Assembly (NCBI RefSeq): GCF_037071985.1
Contig: NZ_JAXHDF010000001.1
Span: 186,001-250,000, forward strand
DNA length: 64,000 nucleotides
Direction: 5' to 3'
Source: Pseudogracilibacillus sp037071985
GTDB lineage: Bacteria; Bacillota; Bacilli; Bacillales; Amphibacillaceae
Of this stretch, positions 42,262-50,974 are shown piece after piece. Under the pieces are notes generated by a model. That model was not told the origin of the DNA. It did not search any database and was given only the letters and a program-made list of their open reading frames with translations. The number at the start of each line of letters is the position of its first letter. Within the stretch, counting starts at the first letter, position 1. Made by a program: the position numbers and the translations under genes.

Positions 42262-43491
42262 TCACGCACCTTTCTGAATTGAATTTCTTTTTAAGGGGTG
42301 ATGCAATTCTTCACGGTTTAAAAACTTATTAACAGCCGCAACAAAAATTGCAGTACCAATCGGTAAACATCGTTCATCAATATCAAAAATTGGTGTATGC
42401 AGATCTCGATCTAATCCGTCTTCTAAAGAGCAACCTAAGAAAAACATTGATCCAGGTATTTGCTCCGTCATGTAGCCAAAATCTTCTCCACCCATTCCAA
42501 ATGGTTCCCAATGAATTTGCATACCTGGATATAGTTCATGTATCGATTGCTCAATGATCATATTTACTTCCATATCATTGTTTAAAGCCGGCTCGCCTTT
42601 TTCTAGTTCAAATTCATAGGAACCACCAAATGTTTCTGCTAATTTAAAAACATTCTCCACTTCTTCTGCCAACTTTTCCCTCGCTTCCGGGGAATAAGAT
42701 CTTAGTGTTCCTTCAATTTTCACTTCGGAAGGGATAACATTACTTACCGCTCCAGCTTCAACTTTTCCGATACTTGCCGCAACGATATCTAAAGGTGAAA
42801 TTCTTCTTCCGACTGTTCCATAAAAAGTTTGTAAAATAGACCCTAACATCCATAGAGGATCTGTTGACAAATGTGGATAACCACCATGTCCTCCTGTTCC
42901 TCTGATCGTCGCTTCAAACACATCTACATTTGCCATACTAAAACCATTATTCATTTGTACAACTCCAACTGGATGCCATGGACATACATGAAGCGCAATT
43001 ATCGCTTCTACATCTTGTAATGCACCTGCCTGGATCATATATGGCGCTCCTGAAAGTCCATGTATATCTGTACTTTCCTCTGCAGGCTGAAAAATAAACT
43101 TTACCGTTCCAGATAATTTTCCTTCACGAAATTGTTCAGCCAATAAATGAATCGCACCTAAAAGCATCGCTGTGTGCGCATCGTGTCCACATGCATGCAT
43201 TACTCCATCGTTTTTAGATACAAAGGAATGATCGTTCTCTTCTTGAATTGGCAGCGCATCCATATCAGCTCTAATTGCGATAGTCGGACCTTCTCCTGTC
43301 GTTAATGTTGCTACAATCCCGTTACCCCCAACATTTGTTTCAACAAAAACGTTTTCTATCTTTGCTAGTTCGTTGGCTACAAACTTTGAAGTTTCAACTT
43401 CCTCAAAGCTTAATTCTGGGTGTTCATGTAAATATCGACGCCATAAAGTTAACTTTTCAAATAAGGATTCAGCTCCCTCTACTATTTTCAT
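42262..43491 (-). CDS. M20D-family amidohydrolase, likely N-acetyl-diaminobutyrate deacetylase
   Basis: Metal-dependent amidohydrolase of 409 aa. It shows the M20 ligands in IRADMDALPI, HACGHDAHTAML, FQPAEES and the C-terminal GGEDFGYM, plus the dimerisation domain. The relatives are IAA-amino acid and N-acyl amino acid hydrolases. Between eutC and doeC it fills the slot that proteobacterial ectoine clusters give to DoeB/EutE, an AstE/AspA-type deacylase of another fold. I therefore propose it deacetylates the DoeA product. M20 enzymes named DoeB2 have been annotated for this step elsewhere, as I recall. It lies 11 bp after eutC; the ribosome binding site (GTGAG) is weak. Confidence 0.75.
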   Translation of the reverse strand: MKIVEGAESLFEKLTLWRRYLHEHPELSFEEVETSKFVANELAKIENVFVETNVGGNGIVATLTTGEGPTIAIRADMDALPIQEENDHSFVSKNDGVMHACGHDAHTAMLLGAIHLLAEQFREGKLSGTVKFIFQPAEESTDIHGLSGAPYMIQAGALQDVEAIIALHVCPWHPVGVVQMNNGFSMANVDVFEATIRGTGGHGGYPHLSTDPLWMLGSILQTFYGTVGRRISPLDIVAASIGKVEAGAVSNVIPSEVKIEGTLRSYSPEAREKLAEEVENVFKLAETFGGSYEFELEKGEPALNNDMEVNMIIEQSIHELYPGMQIHWEPFGMGGEDFGYMTEQIPGSMFFLGCSLEDGLDRDLHTPIFDIDERCLPIGTAIFVAAVNKFLNREELHHPLKRNSIQKGA

Positions 43492-43502
43492 AACACATCA
43501 AC

Positions 43503-44465
43503 TCACTTTTCTTCTGTTAATTTTTTATATGCATAAAGTGCAATTTTTGTATCCTGTGCTCCAGTTCCTGTTAAATCAGCAATAGTAATATCTTGACTAG
43601 ATTTTCTGTATTTTACCTTCTGCAAAATCATGTTGCCTAATTCATAAATTTTTGACGTATCATGTAATATGTTTTTGTTAAATGCTTCTCGAAGTTCCCC
43701 ATGTTCTTTACTTTGTGAAATGACATCACAACAGATAATATTCGCATACTTAAAAATTTCTGGATCTAATTCTTGCTTATGATCAGCATCTGCCCCAACT
43801 GCCGTAATATGCATTCCATCCGGCACCCATTCATGCCTAACGATTGGCTCGTTAGATGGAGTGGCAGTAATTAAAAGTTCACTTGACTTTACAACTTGTT
43901 CTGGCGTTTCAACGATATGGACATCGACATGAAGAGCAGATTCTATATATTGTTTAAACTCTCCCATTCGCTTCTGAGTTCTTCCATATACATACACCGT
44001 CTTAAAGTCACGAACCTTCTTCAATGCCATAAGTTGCATTTTCGCCTGTGAACCAGTCCCGATAACTCCTACCTTATTTATAACGTCATTCGCTAAATAC
44101 TTAGCGGCGATTGCACCTGCAGCTCCTGTTCGCAGGTCTGTTAGAAAACCATTATCATAAAAAAATGCCTCCGGTTTTCCATTAAGTGCGTTCATCAGCA
44201 TCATCACACCACTAGTACTAGAAAACCCAATACTAAAGTTATTAAAAAAGTGTGATGAAACTTTAAGCGCAAACATTTCCAATCCTGTGATTAAAGCTGT
44301 TTTCACTATTATTTCACCATTATGATTAGGGACATTAACACGCATTGTCGGTGGCATTTCGATTTGGTTAGTGCTAATCATTTTAAATGCCGATTCGACT
44401 TCTTCGATAACTTCATCATTCAATTCAAGTTGTTGTCGAATTTCGTCTTCAGTAAAAATCAGCAT
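43503..44465 (-). CDS. eutC: Ornithine cyclodeaminase/mu-crystallin family protein EutC
   Basis: NAD(P)-binding protein of 320 aa with the family core GAAGAIAAKYLAND, a Rossmann motif VGVIGTGSQAKMQ and ITAVGADADHKQELD. In the hydroxyectoine model EutC reduces the intermediate produced by EutB. I take the ATG at 44465 (MLIFTEDEI), seven bases after AAGGGGG; upstream ATG codons at 44471 and 44495 are too close to or beyond that site. First gene of the eutC-amidohydrolase-doeC-doeD unit. Without cluster context it could be called simply an OCD-family imine reductase. Confidence 0.78.
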   Translation of the reverse strand: MLIFTEDEIRQQLELNDEVIEEVESAFKMISTNQIEMPPTMRVNVPNHNGEIIVKTALITGLEMFALKVSSHFFNNFSIGFSSTSGVMMLMNALNGKPEAFFYDNGFLTDLRTGAAGAIAAKYLANDVINKVGVIGTGSQAKMQLMALKKVRDFKTVYVYGRTQKRMGEFKQYIESALHVDVHIVETPEQVVKSSELLITATPSNEPIVRHEWVPDGMHITAVGADADHKQELDPEIFKYANIICCDVISQSKEHGELREAFNKNILHDTSKIYELGNMILQKVKYRKSSQDITIADLTGTGAQDTKIALYAYKKLTEEK

Positions 44466-44518
44466 ACGCATGCCCCCTTTTACATTTATAGACAATATTA
44501 GGAATTTACTCTAACCCA

Positions 44519-44599
44519 ATTATACGATTGACATTGGTAAGGAAACAATTGCAACAATGTATGAATTTTTCAATTAACTTTATATACAAATTGTATGAA
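44519..44599 (-). promoter_or_regulatory. eutC promoter with upstream TGTATGAA repeats
   Basis: -10 TATAAT (44519-44524) and -35 TTGTTT (44543-44548), spacer 18 bp. Directly upstream are ATGTATGAATTT (44557-44568) and TTGTATGAATT (44591-44601), the first nearly touching the -35. The second overlaps the perfect palindrome ATACAA-A-TTGTAT (44584-44596). The weak -35 and sites upstream of it suggest activation rather than repression. Confidence 0.55.
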
Positions 44600-44609
44600 T
44601 TATTCTGCT

Positions 44610-45010
44610 TACAGCTCCTAGAACAGAAAAGTACGTTTAATCCATTAGAGCAGGGAATTGAATAACCCTACCCTCTAACATCACCATACATTAGACTGTC
44701 TAACAATGAATTAAAGATTCCTTAATCGAATCTCTATAAAAAACGTGCACGCTTTTTATTGAAAGAAAAGAAAGTTAAATTTATTTGCTACCCTAATACG
44801 TCAGACTTTGGAAGATAAATTGCCCAAGCTGTATATAAGATAGAACAACTTTCATTCAATGAGTAACTTTGCATTAATAGTCCTTTTGAATTTGTATCAA
44901 CCAAAAAAACGAATGTAATACAATTTTATGCATATAGTGTATTAATTAAATAAATCGAATTACTCATGACCAATTACATTCCAAATAGCGCTTAATAGAA
45001 GGAGGTCAAA
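44610..45010. other. Intergenic spacer between the ectoine and exopolysaccharide clusters
   Basis: About 400 bp between divergent units with no ORF. One imperfect hairpin, TTAGAG..AGGG / CCCT..CTCTAA (44645-44679), could be a leader structure for the polysaccharide operon. A clear promoter for that operon was not found, although AT content rises sharply towards its start. Confidence 0.4.
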
Positions 45011-45688
45011 ATGCAAGATAAAGTAAAATCATATTCTTTACCAAAAAATGAACATAAAACAATTTGGAAGGATCAAATAAGCTATTATCTCAACGTAAAA
45101 AGAGCTCTTGAAATATTTGCTAGTCTTCTTTTAATAATAATCTTTTCACCTTTATTTTTATTGGTCAGTCTAGCAATATTAATTACCTGTGGAAGACCAA
45201 TTTTCTTTCGCCAAGAGCGAATAGGCAAAGATGCACAACCTTTTATAATATGGAAATTTCGTACGATGAAGGAAAATAAAATGGCACAGGAATTAAACAC
45301 CTCGTTGTGGATAAATGGTATTGCAGATGACTTTATTTTTAAGTCAGAACCATCTTCATATGTCACAACAATCGGTATTTGGTTACGAAAGTTTAGTATT
45401 GATGAAATACCTCAATTAATAAATGTTTTGAAAGGAGATATGAGCTTTGTAGGGCCAAGACCTGAAACATTAAAAATAGCTAAATACTATAATGAGTATC
45501 AAAAAAGACGCTTACTTGTAAAACCAGGTATAACTGGCTATGCCCAAATTAAAGGTAGATCGCATATGACTCATGGACAAAAAATCGAGTATGATTTGTA
45601 CTATGTAAAAAATCAGTCCCTCTCATTTGATCTAATAATCCTTTTTTTAACTATTATTAAAGTAATCAAAACTGAAGGAGCCATTTAA
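45011..45688 (+). CDS. Undecaprenyl-phosphate sugar phosphotransferase (initiating transferase)
   Basis: Transfers the first sugar 1-phosphate to the lipid carrier, starting assembly of a polysaccharide repeat. The 225-aa protein is the short monotopic type: one hydrophobic segment (about 31-58), then the catalytic domain with FFRQERIGKDAQPFIIWKFR, RKFSIDEIPQLINVLKGDMS, VGPRPE and KPGITGYAQIKGR. ATG with GGAGG upstream. First gene of a plus-strand operon of eight; donor sugar cannot be read from sequence. Confidence 0.92.
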   Translation: MQDKVKSYSLPKNEHKTIWKDQISYYLNVKRALEIFASLLLIIIFSPLFLLVSLAILITCGRPIFFRQERIGKDAQPFIIWKFRTMKENKMAQELNTSLWINGIADDFIFKSEPSSYVTTIGIWLRKFSIDEIPQLINVLKGDMSFVGPRPETLKIAKYYNEYQKRRLLVKPGITGYAQIKGRSHMTHGQKIEYDLYYVKNQSLSFDLIILFLTIIKVIKTEGAI

Positions 45689-45720
45689 CAAATTAAAACA
45701 ATAATAAAGTGGTGATGTAA

Positions 45721-47139
45721 ATGGAAATGACATATCAATTAAACGATTTTTTAATTATATTTAAGAAAAAACTAAAACATCTAATTATTATTCCCTTACT
45801 GTTTGCCTGTTGCGGTTTGCTTATTAGTTATTTTTTTATCTCTCCCCTCTATGAATCTCGTGTAGATCTATTAATTAATTATCCATTAACAAATACTGAA
45901 GAACAGTTAACAACGATGGATATTGAAACAAATTTAAGACTAATTGAAACATATCAATTCATTATTAAAAGTGATTATATTATTGATATTGTCTCCCAGG
46001 AGCTTGACCATACATATTCAAATGAAGAATTAAAAAACAATCTTCATATTGAAGCAAGTTCAGATTCACAAATAGTTTCCTTATTTGTTAGAAATAATAA
46101 TTTGGAAAAGTCAGTGGAAATTGTCAATTTAATAGCAATAACTATTCAAAAAGAAGTTAAAACGTTAATGAATATTGAAAACATCCAAATATTAACGACT
46201 GCAACAAAGGATAAGTTTAAAGACCCTATTTTCCCAAAACCTATTTTTTTAACCATTTTGTCATTTACAATCGGCGTTCTATCAGTCGTCATTTATACCT
46301 TATTATCCTACTATTTCCGTACGAAAGTCAGCACAAAAGAAGATGTTGAAAAGTTTCTCGGGTTACCTTTGATTGGAAAAATCAACACTTTCCAAATAAA
46401 ATCGAAAAAATATTATTCAGAAGATATTAGAGATTTATCTTTCATACTAAAGAGTAGAATTATCCCAAGAAATGAACCGACTGTTGAGGCTTACCGAACG
46501 TTACGAACAAACTTACAGTTTCAAGCTAGAGTGAACTCTTTAAAAACTATTCTTGTAACAAGCACCTCGAAGAATGAAGGTAAAACAACAACAAGTCGAA
46601 ACTTAGCCGCAATAATGGCACTAGATAATAAAAAAACCGTATTAATTGATGCTGATTTGCGTAAAGAAAAACCTGAGATAGGATTTGGAAGAATTGGGCT
46701 TACCAACTATTTAGCAGGTCATAATTCATTAGAAGATATATTAATTGAAACGTCAACACCAAACTTAAAACTAATAGCTTCCGGCCCATTACCTCCAACA
46801 CCGTCCGAATTATTATCTTCTAAACACATGGATGAAATGCTCGATGAACTAAAAAGTCAATTTGATCAAATTATTATTGATAGTCCACCATTATTTTTAT
46901 CGGATGCCTCTATTTTAGCCACGAAGGTAGATGGCTGTATGCTTGTGATACAAGCTGATAAAACAAAAGTAACTCATGTTCGCCAAGCAATAGATCAACT
47001 TAAAAATGTCCATGCTACCATCCTTGGCACCGTCTTGAATAAGGCCAAATTGGAGAAAAAAATCCTCGAAAATTATAACTATGGAACAAGGTGGAAAAAG
47101 AATGAAGCAAGGGTTAGCGAAGAGTCTACATTTAATTAA
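45721..47139 (+). CDS. Fused Wzz-type chain-length regulator and BY-type tyrosine autokinase
   Basis: Single polypeptide of 472 aa combining polysaccharide co-polymerase and bacterial tyrosine kinase. The Wzz part spans about 1-200 with transmembrane helices near 18-38 and 176-198. The kinase part has Walker A SKNEGKTTTSRNL, Walker A' VLIDADLRKEK and Walker B QIIIDSPPLFLSD. In most Firmicutes these are two proteins (CapA/CapB, EpsA/EpsB); the fused order is usual in proteobacteria. The C-terminus has only a few tyrosines (NYNYGTRW), not a long Tyr cluster. It overlaps the next gene by 38 bp. Confidence 0.88.
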   Translation: MEMTYQLNDFLIIFKKKLKHLIIIPLLFACCGLLISYFFISPLYESRVDLLINYPLTNTEEQLTTMDIETNLRLIETYQFIIKSDYIIDIVSQELDHTYSNEELKNNLHIEASSDSQIVSLFVRNNNLEKSVEIVNLIAITIQKEVKTLMNIENIQILTTATKDKFKDPIFPKPIFLTILSFTIGVLSVVIYTLLSYYFRTKVSTKEDVEKFLGLPLIGKINTFQIKSKKYYSEDIRDLSFILKSRIIPRNEPTVEAYRTLRTNLQFQARVNSLKTILVTSTSKNEGKTTTSRNLAAIMALDNKKTVLIDADLRKEKPEIGFGRIGLTNYLAGHNSLEDILIETSTPNLKLIASGPLPPTPSELLSSKHMDEMLDELKSQFDQIIIDSPPLFLSDASILATKVDGCMLVIQADKTKVTHVRQAIDQLKNVHATILGTVLNKAKLEKKILENYNYGTRWKKNEARVSEESTFN

Positions 47140-48403
47140 AAATGACTTTGTCCGTAGTGTAACTGTATTAATGTCTGGAACTATGTTATCACAAATGGCC
47201 ATCATATTAGTAACCCCTATTTTAACAAGAATATATGGGCCAGAAGAGTTTGGCGTTTATGCAGTTTACACAGCAATTTTATATACTGTTTCCATTATTG
47301 CATCACTACATTATGAAACAGCAATCCCACTCCCTAAAGAAGACTCAGACTCTATCAATATAATGGTCGTAGCTCTCATTATTCTCTGTGGCACAATTCT
47401 ATTTATTTCACTATGTATGATACTTTTTCTTCAACCACTTATTGATTTGTTTCGTATTCAAAACTTTGCAACCTATTTGTACGGCCTTCCTTTAAGTATC
47501 TTAGGGTTAGGTATGTTTCAAGTATTTCAACTATGGGCTCTTCGGCAGGAAAAATATTCAAATATCGCCAAAGGTAGAGTGCGAATGAATATTACACAAA
47601 TTAGCTCACAAGTGGGGTTGGGAATTATATCTAATACCGGTGGTTTTTTAATAGCTGGGGAAGTATTGGGGCGAATGATTGGCGGTCTAGGATTAGCATA
47701 CTCATTTAAAAAGGATATTTTAACATCAATTAATCATATTTCATGGAAAAAAATTAAATCAATGGCCATTCGATACAAAAACTTCCCATTAATTTCTAGC
47801 TGGTCATCTGTTTTAGAGGGGCTTTCAAACCATATTCCAACTTTTTTTATTGCAGGTACATTAGGGGTCAAAGCAGCAGGATGGTATTTGATTGCTGGGA
47901 GAATTTTAGCCTTACCGGAGGCAATACTAGGTTATTCGGTGAAACAAGTATATTTAGCAAAAGCAGCCAAACTATTGCATCAATCATTTTCAGAGTTTTT
48001 AATGCTTTTTTGGACGACAGTAAAGAAACTTATACTCATTGCATGCATTGTGTTCACCTTCATATCTATCCTATCTCCTTCCGTATTTCCAATTGTCTTT
48101 GGTAATGAATGGAAAGAAGCAGGAACCTATGTGTTATGTATGTGCGTTTTATATTTTATCCAGTTTATAGTCGTTCCAATTAGTACGAATTTCTATTTAC
48201 TTGAACTATTACATATGCAAATATTCGTTGAAGCAGGCCGATTAATATTACTCCTTGCAGGAATTTTGTATGCCAATTATTTTTTAACAGAAGCATGGCA
48301 AATCATTTTATGTATGAGTATTGCGGGATCATTCGGGTCTCTCTTAGTAGGTATCGCATCTTGGTACAGCACATCTTATTACCGCAAAAAATTAACTTTG
48401 TAG
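47102..48403 (+). CDS. Polysaccharide flippase (Wzx/oligosaccharide translocase)
   Basis: Integral membrane protein of 433 aa with roughly a dozen hydrophobic segments, of the MOP exporter superfamily. It flips lipid-linked repeat units across the membrane. The N-terminal block SGTMLSQMAIILVTPILTRIYGPEEFGVYAVY is split here as SGTMLSQMAIILVTPILTR plus IYGPEEFGVYAVY and is diagnostic. I use the ATG at 47102, seven bases after AAGGTGG, within the 3' end of the Wzz/kinase gene. The ATG at 47081 lies upstream of that site. Confidence 0.88.
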   Translation: MKQGLAKSLHLIKNDFVRSVTVLMSGTMLSQMAIILVTPILTRIYGPEEFGVYAVYTAILYTVSIIASLHYETAIPLPKEDSDSINIMVVALIILCGTILFISLCMILFLQPLIDLFRIQNFATYLYGLPLSILGLGMFQVFQLWALRQEKYSNIAKGRVRMNITQISSQVGLGIISNTGGFLIAGEVLGRMIGGLGLAYSFKKDILTSINHISWKKIKSMAIRYKNFPLISSWSSVLEGLSNHIPTFFIAGTLGVKAAGWYLIAGRILALPEAILGYSVKQVYLAKAAKLLHQSFSEFLMLFWTTVKKLILIACIVFTFISILSPSVFPIVFGNEWKEAGTYVLCMCVLYFIQFIVVPISTNFYLLELLHMQIFVEAGRLILLLAGILYANYFLTEAWQIILCMSIAGSFGSLLVGIASWYSTSYYRKKLTL

Positions 48404-48462
48404 TACGTAAACATTTTTTCAAAAAACCATTACAAATGAAACAATAAAAGTAGGCGATTTTA

Positions 48463-49650
48463 TTGGAGATATATCAGGTAAAACAACATAATTTATTTCT
48501 AGTCTTATTAGCTATCACTATTGCTATAAGCTCGATTGTCAAAGTAGAACCAGCTCCATATGAATTTTTCATGATGCTAACAATATTCTTGGCTTTTTGT
48601 TATCAATATGCCACTTTTCAGGTTAAACACTTTTGGCCAATTATCTTTCTATTATTCTTTATTTTAATTAATCTTATTTCATCGGTTTTTATTGGTGACA
48701 TATCACAAGGACTATATTATATAATGATTACTTTTTATTTAATTATTTCATGGATTGGTATTGCGGCAATTAGCAATTACTTTGGAACTAGTATACTTCC
48801 GTTTATCTTCAATGGATATGTCATCGCGGCAATGATTTCTGTTTTGTTTGGGATAATTGCTTATATTGGATGGGCACCAAGTATTGAAAAATATGTATTA
48901 TATGGAGATCGTGATCGAATCCTAGGTTTTTTTAAAGATCCTAATGTTTTTGGGCCATTTTTAATCCCCCCTACCTTATATAGCCTTTGGAAATTAAATA
49001 ATTATGGCATTTTTCATAAAAAAGGAGTAGGTTTTTTCTTTGTTTTTTTGTTTCTGACATTCGGTGTTTTATTAAGCTTCTCTAGAGCAGCATGGGGACA
49101 TTTTATTTTATCTTTTATTATTTATTTATTTGTGGTCAAAAAAAATACAGTGAAAAGACTGAAATTAATTTTTCTTTTGATACTCATTATTATACCAATT
49201 TTATTTTATTTCATAACGTCAACGAAGATTGGTAACCTTTTTTATGATCGGCTAGGACTACAATCATATGATAACTACCGTTTTCAAAATCAAATGAACG
49301 CATTAGATTATTTAATCAGATATCCCTTAGGATTTGGACCTGGACAGTCGGAAACATTTTTAGACTTTTCAACACATAGTTTGTATGTTCGATTATTGTT
49401 TGAAAACGGCTTTCTGGGATTTATATCTTTCATAAGTTTTTACCTACTTTGTTTAGCACGCTCCTTTAAACTACTAATCATATCTCCAGCTAATATACAA
49501 GGATATTATGCCATTATACTTGCATCGTTAATTGGTATTTTATTTAACAGTATTTTTATCGATACCATGCATTGGCGCCATTTATGGCTTTTATTGGCTC
49601 TGCCATTTATAGATATCGAAGTTAAGCGTTTTAAGAATGAACGTATATAA
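48463..49650 (+). CDS. O-antigen ligase/polymerase (Wzy-like)
   Basis: Integral membrane protein of 395 aa with about eleven hydrophobic segments and one large external loop, the Wzy_C layout. It is expected to polymerise repeat units outside the membrane. Recognisable pieces are GFFKDPNVFGPFLIPP, LSFSRAAWGHF and the loop sequence PLGFGPGQSETFLDFSTHSLYVR, read here as PLGFGPGQSET and DFSTHSLYVR. It seems to start at a TTG (48463) behind TAGGCG. A gap of about 180 bp follows before the glycosyltransferase gene. Confidence 0.82.
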   Translation: MEIYQVKQHNLFLVLLAITIAISSIVKVEPAPYEFFMMLTIFLAFCYQYATFQVKHFWPIIFLLFFILINLISSVFIGDISQGLYYIMITFYLIISWIGIAAISNYFGTSILPFIFNGYVIAAMISVLFGIIAYIGWAPSIEKYVLYGDRDRILGFFKDPNVFGPFLIPPTLYSLWKLNNYGIFHKKGVGFFFVFLFLTFGVLLSFSRAAWGHFILSFIIYLFVVKKNTVKRLKLIFLLILIIIPILFYFITSTKIGNLFYDRLGLQSYDNYRFQNQMNALDYLIRYPLGFGPGQSETFLDFSTHSLYVRLLFENGFLGFISFISFYLLCLARSFKLLIISPANIQGYYAIILASLIGILFNSIFIDTMHWRHLWLLLALPFIDIEVKRFKNERI

Positions 49651-49840
49651 GAAATTCTTTTATCTCCACTTGGTATGCTTGCTTTCCTCACTCCATTATA
49701 CCAAACGAACCTTACTATCTTTGTAATTGGATAGAGAATAAAGATATCTTGCTGTCAAGAAATCTTGCATGAAATGTTTTGTATGTAATTCCACATATAC
49801 ACTTTGACTAAGTCTAATTTAGTATGGAAGGATGATTCTC

Positions 49841-50974
49841 ATGAAGATCGTTCAAATGGTCTCTAGAATGGATGTTTTAGGCGGAGCACAAATACATGTT
49901 TTTGACTTAACAAAAGGGTTAATTGAACACGGACATGAAGTATGTGTATTAGCATATGGTACTGGAAAACTGACCAACGACTTAGAAGCCCTTGGAATTA
50001 AATACTATGAATTAGAATACTTAAAACTAACAATCAATCCTATAACAGACACATTAGCATTATTTGAAGTTAGAAAAATCTTGCACGAAATTCAACCTGA
50101 TATAATAGCGCTGCATTCTTCTAAAGCGGGGGTGATTGGAAGAATTGTCGGGAGACAACTTAATATTCCGACTGTTTTCACGTCACATAGTTGGTCTTTT
50201 TCAAGTGCCAATAATTTCATCAAACGTACAGCTTACATTTTGATTGAACGATTGATTGGAAGGTTATCTACAGGAATAATAACAGTTTCTAAACATGATT
50301 ATACAGATGGAAAAAAATATAAGATTGCTAACCATATTGACATGCAATTAATTCATAATGGTGTTCATGATGTGATGCAAAAAAATAAAAGTAAAATAGA
50401 ATCTACCTTGATTAATATTGTAATGGTAGCTAGATTTGCATATCCCAAAGATCATATTCTGCTTCTCAATGCTTTAACAAAGGTTGATTATAAAAACTGG
50501 CAGCTTACCTTGATTGGTGATGGACCTAATCTAAATGACGTCAAATCTTATGCAAAGAAATCCAATCTAAATCATCAAATAATTTTTCTTGGCGAAAGTC
50601 GGAATGTAAATGAACATTTAGAAAAAGCGGATTTGTTTATTTTGATTACAAAATCTGAAGGACTACCACTAAGTATTATTGAAGCCATGCGAGCAGGGTT
50701 GGCAACAATTGCTTCCAATGTCGGAGGGATAAAAGAGTTAATCGATCATAATCACACAGGCTTTCTTGTAAAACGTGACGATGTTGAAGAAATAACAACA
50801 GCCATCACTACCCTACTTAGAGACACTCATTCCCGAAATCAATTTGGGATCGAGGCTAGAAAAAAATATCAAAGAGAATTTACTTTTACTAAAATGTTAC
50901 AGGAAACAGAAGAGTATTATGAACAAGTACTTCTGAATCATCAAAGTAAAATAAAGGAGGTGATGGAAGGATGA
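49841..50974 (+). CDS. Family 4 glycosyltransferase
   Basis: GT-B fold retaining glycosyltransferase, 377 aa. The N-terminal acceptor motif is MVSRMDVLGGAQIHVFDL, and the C-terminal donor domain has VMVARFAYPKDH and the EX7E element in TKSEGLPLSIIEAMRAG. ATG at 49841 with AAGGATG six bases upstream. Its stop overlaps the next start (ATGA). It is the only dedicated glycosyltransferase in the cluster apart from the initiating enzyme, so the repeat unit may be very short or other enzymes act from elsewhere. Confidence 0.9.
   Translation: MKIVQMVSRMDVLGGAQIHVFDLTKGLIEHGHEVCVLAYGTGKLTNDLEALGIKYYELEYLKLTINPITDTLALFEVRKILHEIQPDIIALHSSKAGVIGRIVGRQLNIPTVFTSHSWSFSSANNFIKRTAYILIERLIGRLSTGIITVSKHDYTDGKKYKIANHIDMQLIHNGVHDVMQKNKSKIESTLINIVMVARFAYPKDHILLLNALTKVDYKNWQLTLIGDGPNLNDVKSYAKKSNLNHQIIFLGESRNVNEHLEKADLFILITKSEGLPLSIIEAMRAGLATIASNVGGIKELIDHNHTGFLVKRDDVEEITTAITTLLRDTHSRNQFGIEARKKYQREFTFTKMLQETEEYYEQVLLNHQSKIKEVMEG

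Noticed and set aside
47081..47139. Frameshift or gene break between the Wzz/kinase and flippase genes
   Set aside because: Both proteins have complete family ends. The overlap is explained by a flippase start at 47102 with its own ribosome binding site.
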